Shown here: piece after piece, positions 34,977-40,698 of the stretch
Numbering within the stretch: the stretch's first letter is position 1
How the letters are laid out: every line of letters begins with the position of its first letter
DNA from: a virus
Length of the DNA: 40,698 nucleotides
IMG/VR virus record: IMGVR_UViG_3300043446_001021
Location: 1 to 40,698 of that record
Reading direction: 5' to 3' (one strand)
Notes under the pieces: model-generated
Seen by the model: only the letters and a program-made list of their open reading frames with translations
The model's database searches: none
What the model was told of the DNA's origin: nothing
Program-made: the position numbers and the translations under genes

Positions 34977-35542
34977 TATGTATAGTCCGCTACATATTGA
35001 TCTAGTACCCGCTTAATGTGTGCTGGAAATGCTGTACTTTGCACATACTGTATTTGTGTAACATTTGGCGTTACATCACGGTTAACATGCACAGCGCTAT
35101 TATTCTTCGAATAGTATTCTACTAGGTCCATTACAGCTAGTTTTAAATCGTCAGGTACAGTTTCAAACCCTGCTAAATAACTAACTTGATAGCCGCGAAT
35201 TAGTGGTGCAAATAGCGGTACATTTAAACACCTAATACTATCACCATCTTGTACCCAATCTGTATATTCTACTAAATTTGTATAAGTTTTGCCATAATCT
35301 ATACTACGTCTAACAAATAGTATATTTACTACAGGGCTTTCTTTTAACATTAAATTAGTAAAACCGCCTTCAAATGTTTCTAGAACAGGTTGATCGTAGT
35401 AGTCAATAAAAGTACGGCGGCAGTATGTTTTGACTAAGCTACTAACTTTTGGTATTAGCAACTCGATTTCGTCATCTTTATTGCTACTTTGTATTCCCAG
35501 GTAATTTTTATACTCTGTTTTGGTTATTAAGTCTGTAGCCAT
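34976..35542 (-). CDS. Head-tail connector, HK97 gp6-like
   Basis: This 188-residue protein starts MATDLITKTEYKNYLGIQSS and has KVSSLVKTYCRRTF and DDLKLAVMDLVEYYSKN, the helical pattern of the HK97 gp6-like connector family that forms a ring under the portal. A strand-rich insertion (residues about 50-110) is common in long members. It lies just after the capsid gene and before the neck gene, as expected. GGAG stands five bases before the ATG. The gap between the capsid stop and this gene contains overlapping hairpins, listed separately. Confidence 0.78.
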   Translation of the reverse strand: MATDLITKTEYKNYLGIQSSNKDDEIELLIPKVSSLVKTYCRRTFIDYYDQPVLETFEGGFTNLMLKESPVVNILFVRRSIDYGKTYTNLVEYTDWVQDGDSIRCLNVPLFAPLIRGYQVSYLAGFETVPDDLKLAVMDLVEYYSKNNSAVHVNRDVTPNVTQIQYVQSTAFPAHIKRVLDQYVADYT

Positions 35543-35558
35543 AGTAACTCCGCTTTAT

Positions 35559-35613
35559 GTCTCTAAAACCTACCACAGCAGGCTTTAGAGACAGGACTCA
35601 TGTGAATCCTGTC
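35559..35613 (-). promoter_or_regulatory. Two overlapping hairpins between capsid and connector genes
   Basis: GTCTCTAAA (35559-35567) pairs with TTTAGAGAC (35584-35592), and GACAGGA (35590-35596) pairs with TCCTGTC (35607-35613). The arms share bases 35590-35592, so the full stems compete. No T-run follows either stem on the minus strand. A role in RNA stability or in lowering read-through from the capsid gene is possible. Confidence 0.55.
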
Positions 35614-35624
35614 TACATTTAAAA

Positions 35625-37577
35625 TTAAGCTACGTAACGGATTGTTGAAACTGCGGGTCCGTCAACTGTGCTAACTTGTGTCATACCCATACGTAGGCTA
35701 GCAACTAGAACACGGCTTTGACGCTCGATTAGATCGTCTGTGTCTACGCGCATACCACGCTGATTACCAACGATAAAGTTCATTGGGTTGAATATAACAG
35801 CAGCAACTTCTGTAGCTGTGTGTGGGCTTGCATCTACAAACTCACCGCTAACAATAACTGGTGTATTAGCAACGCTACCAATTTGTCCTGTTAGGATTGT
35901 AGCGCGATCACCAACTTTGTCAACTGTTAAGAAGTTACTATCTTCTAGTAGCTCATAGTACTGGCTTGTGCCAACAAAGATGATTAGGTCGCTAGGTGTT
36001 AATCCCCAAGCTGCTAGATCTTTACGAGCTGCTTGTAGTTTAGCAACTGTTAGCTTGTCGCCGTTACTAATGTCTAGTGTAACTGCACTAGATGCATCAT
36101 ACTCTGCAATACCTTTAACAGGATCAGCAGTTGTAGTACCTAAGCCAAATAGCATTGCTTTGTCAACGCTTTTAGCCATACGACGTGTCATTGCGTCACG
36201 AACAACTGGAAGAATAGCTAATAATGCATCTTCATCTTCTTCAAAAGCAATGTACTCACGTGTAGCTAGCTTATAGCTGCTTAGTGTGATTTCTTTTAGC
36301 TGATGAGTAGCTGTGCTGCCGCTGCTGTTGTTATTGCTATTACCAAAGTCAGTATTAGCAACCCAGCTTGCATATCCTGCTTCTGGATTGACAGGAATCT
36401 TCATGATTGGGTTATTCATAGCAATCTGGCGAACTGTACCAGCAACTACTAGACGCTTACGCATTTCAGCTTCTAGGTTTGTGCTAACTTCTGTTTCCCA
36501 TATTGCTGCAGGAATACGTGGGCTAGGTGCACTACCTGCATACTTTTGTACGAGGTCTTTACCAAACTTAGTATCTTCAATGCTTTTACCACTGATTTTG
36601 CTAAGTAGGATAGCTTTTTCTTTCTCATGATAGCTAGGACCACTATCATTACGTGCATCTGTAAACTGCATACGGCTCTTTTGAATAGCTTCTAGTTCAG
36701 CAGCTTTTTCACGAAGAGCTGTTTCTAGTCCCTCAAGCGCACTCTTGTGGCTATCGGCTTGCTCGGCTAGGCGCTTCTCAACTTCAGCTAATAGCTTTTC
36801 AGCACCTGTGTCAACTGTTTGAACTGCGCTAACAGCAGCCTTAATTTTAGCTTGTAGCTGTGCTTCTTCGTCAGCTTTACGCTGTAACTCTTGAGCAGCC
36901 TTGGCTTGAGCTTCTACAACAGCACGGGCTGTTTGCTCTGCAGCTTTAGCAGCAGCATCTGCTAACAATTTTTCTAACTCTTTTGGATCCATGTTCCATT
37001 CCTTTGTAGTATCGCTATTTGCTTGCGTAGATGGCTCTAGCCCTTTAGCTGATTCCGTAACTTCGGCAAATTGCTGTTTAAATAACTCAAACTCTTGGGC
37101 ATTATCAAATGCCTTGGCTAAACTAAATAGTGTGTTTTGATTTGCAGGTACACTAACTACACTGATTTCATGTAGTTCTAGGTCTTTGATCATAAATGTT
37201 TCGTCTTCTTGCCTATACTCAGCATCCTTGACCCTAAACCCAATACTAAACGCGCTTAATATCCCCTTTTTGATCAACTTATACACATCACCAATTTCAC
37301 TAGGAATTTGTGCTTTAATCCACAATCCTTGCTCATCAGCCTTGTAATCAACCATTTTGCCAATTGGCATTGTGTGATTATGATATGCTAAGATGATTGG
37401 ATTTTTCAGGTAATTTACCATACCTGTTTTCCAAACTCCTGCTGGCACTACATCGCCTTGACGATCCCGATCATTGGTTGAAGCATAACCTTCAATCATA
37501 ATACTATCATCGTCTTCGCTAGCAGCCTTGGCAGTAAACTTGCTGTCAAAATAGAGTACTTTGTTTTTTATATCCAT
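35625..37577 (-). CDS. Fused prohead protease and HK97-fold major capsid protein
   Basis: From the chosen start the protein has 650 residues. Residues 1-160 are an S78-type prohead protease with His66 in AYHNHTMPIGKM, Ser111 in LSAFSIGF and the LHEISVVSVPAN strand. A linker at about 160-195 leads to an Ala/Glu/Gln-rich coiled-coil delta (scaffold) region at about 198-315, then the HK97 capsid fold (WETEVSTNLEAEMRKRLVVA, EYIAFEEDEDALLAILPVVR, DLIIFVGTSQYYELLEDSNF). The protease would remove the delta region during maturation. The ATG at 37577 is preferred over one at 37637 because AGGAG lies four bases before it and the upstream one lies within the portal gene. A second strong start at 36992 is listed separately. 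Confidence 0.92.
   Translation of the reverse strand: MDIKNKVLYFDSKFTAKAASEDDDSIMIEGYASTNDRDRQGDVVPAGVWKTGMVNYLKNPIILAYHNHTMPIGKMVDYKADEQGLWIKAQIPSEIGDVYKLIKKGILSAFSIGFRVKDAEYRQEDETFMIKDLELHEISVVSVPANQNTLFSLAKAFDNAQEFELFKQQFAEVTESAKGLEPSTQANSDTTKEWNMDPKELEKLLADAAAKAAEQTARAVVEAQAKAAQELQRKADEEAQLQAKIKAAVSAVQTVDTGAEKLLAEVEKRLAEQADSHKSALEGLETALREKAAELEAIQKSRMQFTDARNDSGPSYHEKEKAILLSKISGKSIEDTKFGKDLVQKYAGSAPSPRIPAAIWETEVSTNLEAEMRKRLVVAGTVRQIAMNNPIMKIPVNPEAGYASWVANTDFGNSNNNSSGSTATHQLKEITLSSYKLATREYIAFEEDEDALLAILPVVRDAMTRRMAKSVDKAMLFGLGTTTADPVKGIAEYDASSAVTLDISNGDKLTVAKLQAARKDLAAWGLTPSDLIIFVGTSQYYELLEDSNFLTVDKVGDRATILTGQIGSVANTPVIVSGEFVDASPHTATEVAAVIFNPMNFIVGNQRGMRVDTDDLIERQSRVLVASLRMGMTQVSTVDGPAVSTIRYVA
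36990..37004 (-). promoter_or_regulatory. Internal ribosome site and start for capsid without protease
   Basis: AAGGAA (36999-37004) stands six bases before an in-frame ATG (36990-36992), codon 196 of the fusion. The start falls in the linker between protease and delta region and would yield a 455-residue scaffold-capsid protein (MDPKELEKLLADAA...). The position and spacing favour real use. Confidence 0.65.
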
Positions 37578-37587
37578 CTTACTCCTC

Positions 37588-38763
37588 TTAGTTGCTAGGC
37601 CTACCACCCTCTGATGGATTGGCTGCTGAACCTGCAATGTTAGCAGGTATTCTTAGGGTATCATTTCCAGCTATGGTTGGATACCTTAATTCTATACGGG
37701 CTTCGTTTGGAGTTATAACGCCGCCGTTAACTAGTGTGCTATGATAAGCTGCTACGTCTTTTAATTCTGGCTGTAGTGCACTGACATTATTGGTTACTTC
37801 TGCCACGTCATATCCAAAATATCTTTCCACTGCGGAAACATATAACCTAACGATTGGCAGTACAGTTTCCAGGTAAAATAGTTTAAGATTAGGGGCAATG
37901 TTAGCATTGTTACCACCACTCAATAATATAGGCGGTACACCTATGGTTGTCATTACGCGCTCACTGTGGCGCGCAATAGCTTTATCAAAGTCTAAGTCTT
38001 GAAAGTCATTGTCCTGCAATTTAACAGGCTTCAACCCACTATCTAGGATAATTGGGCGACGTCCACCACTGCGCGGGTTATATCGCTGTGCCCAGTATTG
38101 ATAGGTTTTTTCCTTGGCAGCTTGCGATAGTGTATTTTCTGTGGTTAGTGCCATGCCAAAAACAGCACCATTTTTAAAGAAGTTTTGCTGAAACTCATGC
38201 ATGTTCCATAGTGTATCTATACTCTGACGTGCAGCTGACAATCGGCTCTGCCCGCGATAGATACTCTCCGAATTCACATCTCTGAAGTAGAATACTTCCG
38301 ACTCGCGAAAGACAATTTCACCGTTATACTTGTAGCCACTAATAAACGTTTTGCTATCAGTTAATATTTCCACATTTTCTGCTGGTAGATGGTACATAAA
38401 TGTACCATCAAAGTGCACAAAGGCATTGCCGTCTAACAAGAAATCTGTGAATAAGCTGCGACGAAACTCCTGTGCCGACTGGTAGGGATTTGGTCTAAAG
38501 TTAAGTAGTGTGTTTAGGGTCTTTTGACGTAGTCCAGCTACCACTCCCTCATGCTGTTTGTCTTTTATATCGTAATCAAGGCTAGCGCAAGCGGCAACTA
38601 CCTTGTTAACACTAGTGTTTACACAGTCTATATCACGAAAGTAGAATCTATAGCTTATAGGCTGTGTACTGCCTACGCTACTACCTTCAGCTTCACTAAT
38701 GCGTTGTTGAGCAGGATTTAGTTTTTCAACCATCCACTCACGTAATCTTTCCATTCTGCTCAT
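37588..38763 (-). CDS. Portal protein, HK97 family
   Basis: This 391-residue protein contains portal landmarks: VAACASLDYDI near the N terminus, LLDGNAFVHFDGTFMYHLPA, EVFYFRDVNSESIYRGQSRL, a long helix SIDTLWNMHEFQQNFFKNGA, and GVPPILLSGGNNANIAPNLK near residue 290. The twelve-copy ring it forms is the DNA entry gate and the docking site for terminase and connector. The ATG at 38763 is chosen over a GTG six bases upstream because AGGAG then sits five bases before it. That ribosome site includes the stop codon of the HNH gene (TAGGAG), so the two are coupled. It is slightly shorter than many family members. Confidence 0.9.
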   Translation of the reverse strand: MSRMERLREWMVEKLNPAQQRISEAEGSSVGSTQPISYRFYFRDIDCVNTSVNKVVAACASLDYDIKDKQHEGVVAGLRQKTLNTLLNFRPNPYQSAQEFRRSLFTDFLLDGNAFVHFDGTFMYHLPAENVEILTDSKTFISGYKYNGEIVFRESEVFYFRDVNSESIYRGQSRLSAARQSIDTLWNMHEFQQNFFKNGAVFGMALTTENTLSQAAKEKTYQYWAQRYNPRSGGRRPIILDSGLKPVKLQDNDFQDLDFDKAIARHSERVMTTIGVPPILLSGGNNANIAPNLKLFYLETVLPIVRLYVSAVERYFGYDVAEVTNNVSALQPELKDVAAYHSTLVNGGVITPNEARIELRYPTIAGNDTLRIPANIAGSAANPSEGGRPSN

Positions 38764-38768
38764 ACCCA

Positions 38769-38773
38769 CTCCT
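38769..38773 (-). promoter_or_regulatory. Portal ribosome binding site overlapping the HNH stop
   Basis: AGGAG on the minus strand is formed partly from the TAG stop of the HNH gene and lies five bases before the ATG at 38763. It decides that ATG against the GTG at 38769, which would leave almost no spacing. Confidence 0.75.
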
Positions 38774-39191
38774 AGGTAAAACGGCTAAAGAATCCGCCAC
38801 GCTTCTCTACCACTAACCCAGAAGCCTTAGACTTCTGCGTTTCAATCCACACACGCTGTTTAGGTACTGAGCTAACCGTGGGTATTTTACCATAAACACT
38901 ATGCAGCATTACATGATGGCGATTACAGAGTGTGTAAACCAATTCATATAATTCGTGATAGTGCTCACTGATAAAATCATCACGAACAGCTAGGATTCCT
39001 TCATCCGTATCAATACTATAACCATGCTGATCTGCCCAACTGTATAACAAATTAGTTATACTGTGTAGGTGATGCAGCTCTAGGTCATTGGTACCACCGC
39101 AGATGTAGCAACTAGATTGTTTTTGGTAGGCAGCCTTGGCTTTGTCCCTAACCCATTTAACAGCAATACGGTTGTTTGTATTTTTTGCCAT
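38772..39191 (-). CDS. HNH endonuclease-like protein
   Basis: From the ATG at 39191 the protein has 139 residues. It has a zinc-type pair Cys28 and Cys31 (SCYICGG), the catalytic-type ELHHLHSI at about 38-45, and CNRHHVMLH at about 89-97, which together form an HNH (beta-beta-alpha metal) finger. In HK97-type phages an HNH protein next to the terminase is needed for DNA packaging or cos cutting, so this is the likely role rather than a free homing nuclease. An upstream TTG at 39233 would add fourteen residues, but it coincides with the -35 box of a promoter whose -10 box lies only twelve bases before the ATG. No ribosome site is visible before the ATG. Confidence 0.8.
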   Translation of the reverse strand: MAKNTNNRIAVKWVRDKAKAAYQKQSSCYICGGTNDLELHHLHSITNLLYSWADQHGYSIDTDEGILAVRDDFISEHYHELYELVYTLCNRHHVMLHSVYGKIPTVSSVPKQRVWIETQKSKASGLVVEKRGGFFSRFT

Positions 39192-39203
39192 GTTAATTGT
39201 GTA

Positions 39204-39233
39204 ATTATATACTAAAGGGTAGCACCAGTGCAA
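39204..39233 (-). promoter_or_regulatory. Promoter-like sequence before the HNH gene
   Basis: TTGCAC (39228-39233) and TATAAT (39204-39209) are 18 bases apart on the minus strand. The spacer contains ACCCTTTAG, a partial match to the spacer of the two other promoters. The predicted start would be about six bases before the ATG at 39191, giving an almost leaderless transcript. The weaker -35 box makes this less certain. Confidence 0.55.
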
Positions 39234-39249
39234 CCCAAAATTTTACCAG

Positions 39250-40539
39250 CTATACCACATAACTATAAAGTGCATAACGAACAGCATCAGCCATGTGACT
39301 ATAACGGTTGTGCTTGGGCCGCTCACGTGCTAGGCCTTCGCGATCGTCCCACTGATATTGATCTAGCATGGCTAAGACGTGGTTGCAGTCCTTGTGTACC
39401 CTAAATCTACCCTGCTGCACTAGTGTTTGCACATATGCAATGCCTGGTAGTACATCTTTTTTAGCACGTGTGGTAGCAATATCGTAGTTATAGGCTAGAT
39501 CAGCGGCAAATTGTGCAGCTGCACTATCAATAAACACAGTTTCTATACCGTGCTGGCTAATAAACCTCTGAAAATGCTCTGCATGCTCACGTGTAGTCCG
39601 CTCCGACTCGCAATAATCCTGTACGGCATAGAAACAATCAGTGTTGTAATCGTAGGTAATGGTTACCCAAGCTGTTTCATCCTTGTAGCCAGGGTCTAGA
39701 CCAGCAATTGTTTCGCCACGTAAGTCTGGTAACTCTTCTAAGATATACTCAGGCTTGAATCCTTCATAGATTTGACCTAGGTAACTAGTAAAACTTGCCA
39801 TATATTCCTGCTCAAACTCACTTTTACTCATGCTGCGACGTGCTTCATCAACATCCGATTGTGCCATGCGGCTATTCTCCGAATAATCTGCTTGTAGGCT
39901 TACCCATTCTGGAAAGTTAGGGTCAAATCCACGCTGCCAAAACTTACTAAACCAGTTGTTTTTACCACGTGGTGTGCTAATAAAAATGGCTTTTGCCGAT
40001 GGTTTATCTAGCGTAGGTCTGAGCGCAATGTTAAACGCATCTTCTCCATGATCCGACAGTGCAGCTTCATCAAATATGATAAGGTCATAGCTGCGACCCA
40101 CGGTACTATCGACCGTACTGATTGAACCCATGCGTATGGTTGAACCGTTGGATAATTCGATAATCTTGTCTTTAAGGTTGTCACGGGTTACCTCTAGGTC
40201 AAAGTGTTTGATCAGTCTACGCTGCAGCTCAAAACTGATTGCACTTAGGTTGTAGTTAGGGCTAATGATAAGTACATTGCAGTTGGGTACTAGTGTAACC
40301 AGTTGACCTATAACATTGGCTATGTATGTTTTGCCCAATCGCCTGGCAAGTGCAGCGCAAATGAACCTGTACTGTGGGTCATTGACTGCATTGATTAGTG
40401 CGATTTGGGGTCTGTTGATAGTATCGTAGAGGTTTAAGAGCCTAAGATAGTTGTCGATAGGTAGTTTGATAAATCGTTTTGTAGGATCAAACTCCTTAAT
40501 GTACTCTGTTTCTACATTATTTCTGCTTACTACGAGCAT
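39250..40539 (-). CDS. Terminase large subunit
   Basis: This 429-residue protein is the packaging motor. The ATPase part shows a Walker A-type loop ALARRLGKTYIA (Lys70, Thr71), Walker B LIIFDEAAL (Asp157, Glu158), and a coupling motif ISTPRGKNN near 188. The nuclease part has Asp282 in AGLDPGYKD, Asp338 in VFIDSAA and Asp418 in HMADAVRYAL, the acidic triad of the RNase H-like fold. The order and size are normal for phage large terminases. It is the first complete large gene of the head unit, and the start codon overlaps a tiny upstream ORF. The start has only a weak ribosome site, so coupling to that ORF is possible. Confidence 0.95.
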   Translation of the reverse strand: MLVVSRNNVETEYIKEFDPTKRFIKLPIDNYLRLLNLYDTINRPQIALINAVNDPQYRFICAALARRLGKTYIANVIGQLVTLVPNCNVLIISPNYNLSAISFELQRRLIKHFDLEVTRDNLKDKIIELSNGSTIRMGSISTVDSTVGRSYDLIIFDEAALSDHGEDAFNIALRPTLDKPSAKAIFISTPRGKNNWFSKFWQRGFDPNFPEWVSLQADYSENSRMAQSDVDEARRSMSKSEFEQEYMASFTSYLGQIYEGFKPEYILEELPDLRGETIAGLDPGYKDETAWVTITYDYNTDCFYAVQDYCESERTTREHAEHFQRFISQHGIETVFIDSAAAQFAADLAYNYDIATTRAKKDVLPGIAYVQTLVQQGRFRVHKDCNHVLAMLDQYQWDDREGLARERPKHNRYSHMADAVRYALYSYVV

Positions 40540-40615
40540 GGATGAGTTCCGCTAGTGCTATTGTTATGAGGATGCTAAGGCCGATACAGTTTAGGGTGAA
40601 CCATAGGGCGCTCAT
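40517..40615 (-). CDS. Putative 32-residue membrane peptide upstream of terminase
   Basis: The frame reads MSALWFTLNCIGLSILITIA, then LAELIHARSKQK. It has one hydrophobic segment followed by a basic tail. It starts on an ATGA overlap with the preceding gene and ends 23 bases inside the terminase gene. Its start is not preceded by a clear ribosome site. It may be a real small membrane protein, or only a coupling ORF that delivers ribosomes to the terminase start. There is no homology that I recognise. Confidence 0.4.
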   Translation of the reverse strand: MSALWFTLNCIGLSILITIALAELIHARSKQK

Positions 40616-40698
40616 ATGCCGTCGCCTGACACCAGTTTATGTATAAGCTGGCTGTACTTGCTGCCATCGTCGTTGATCTGTACGTTTACTTGCTTTTG
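40612..40698 (-). CDS. C-terminal end of an upstream gene (partial)
   Basis: The last 28 codons read QKQVNVQINDDGSKYSQLIH then KLVSGDGI and end in TGA at 40612. The frame is open to the window edge and its stop overlaps the next ATG as ATGA, which supports it being a real gene. Its position before the large terminase suggests the small terminase subunit or a packaging-associated protein, but the visible piece is too short to tell. Confidence 0.5.
   Translation of the reverse strand, partial: QKQVNVQINDDGSKYSQLIHKLVSGDGI

Noticed and set aside
37577-37637. Upstream ATG for the protease-capsid gene
   Set aside because: It lies inside the portal gene and lacks a ribosome site, while the ATG at 37577 has AGGAG four bases upstream and starts at the conserved protease sequence.
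38772-39191. HNH gene as a homing endonuclease or intron element
   Set aside because: It is a free-standing gene in the usual packaging-associated position beside the terminase, and no interrupted gene or intron boundary is visible.

Overview
The window is the structural (late) region of a tailed, long-tailed (siphovirus-like) bacteriophage, read entirely on the minus strand, so gene order runs from the right-hand end to the left. The evidence is a contiguous morphogenesis cassette in the HK97/lambda order: large terminase, HNH protein, HK97-type portal, fused prohead protease and major capsid protein, head-tail connector, neck protein, tail terminator, tail tube, frameshifted tail-assembly chaperones, a 1,525-residue tape measure, lambda M-like and L-like proteins, and the tail tip. 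The DNA is AT-rich apart from one tail-fibre segment. The host cannot be read from the sequence. The fibre proteins look like those of environmental phages of Gram-negative bacteria, but that is an impression only. No integrase, repressor, tRNA, CRISPR array or replication gene was seen.

Layout, right to left. 40.7-35.6 kb: packaging and head, from the end of an unknown gene and a tiny membrane ORF through to the capsid. 35.5-30.8 kb: neck, tail tube and chaperones, with a textbook -1 slippery site (GGGAAAC) joining two chaperone frames. 30.7-16.1 kb: tape measure, M-like and L-like proteins, a 1,644-residue fusion of NlpC/P60 peptidase, lambda I-like and lambda J-like parts, and a second tail-tip protein carrying a Hint (intein-type) domain. 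15.9-0 kb: adhesion region, with a membrane-anchored coiled coil, a small beta protein, a 2,847-residue collagen-like fibre studded with eight tryptophan-containing carbohydrate-binding-like modules, two fibres ending in S74 self-cleaving chaperones, a polyglycine-rich tip-like protein, a 2OG-Fe(II) oxygenase and several small paralogous proteins. The array continues past the left edge.

Transcription seems to be punctuated. Two hairpin-plus-T-run terminators (near 30.78 and 16.10 kb) each abut a near-consensus sigma70 promoter, and the two promoters share the 15-base pattern CCCTTGTGNTATAAT. A weaker relative lies in front of the HNH gene. This divides the late region into about three units: head and tail tube, tail shaft and tip, and fibres. 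Within units, genes are joined by ATGA or TAATG overlaps or by ribosome sites embedded in the preceding stop codon.

The observations most worth following are the giant collagen-like fibre and its modules, the Hint domain lacking a +1 nucleophile, the shared promoter pattern, the canonical frameshift site, a strong internal start that would make capsid protein without protease, the lambda K-I-J type fusion, and the oxygenase embedded among collagen-like fibres.
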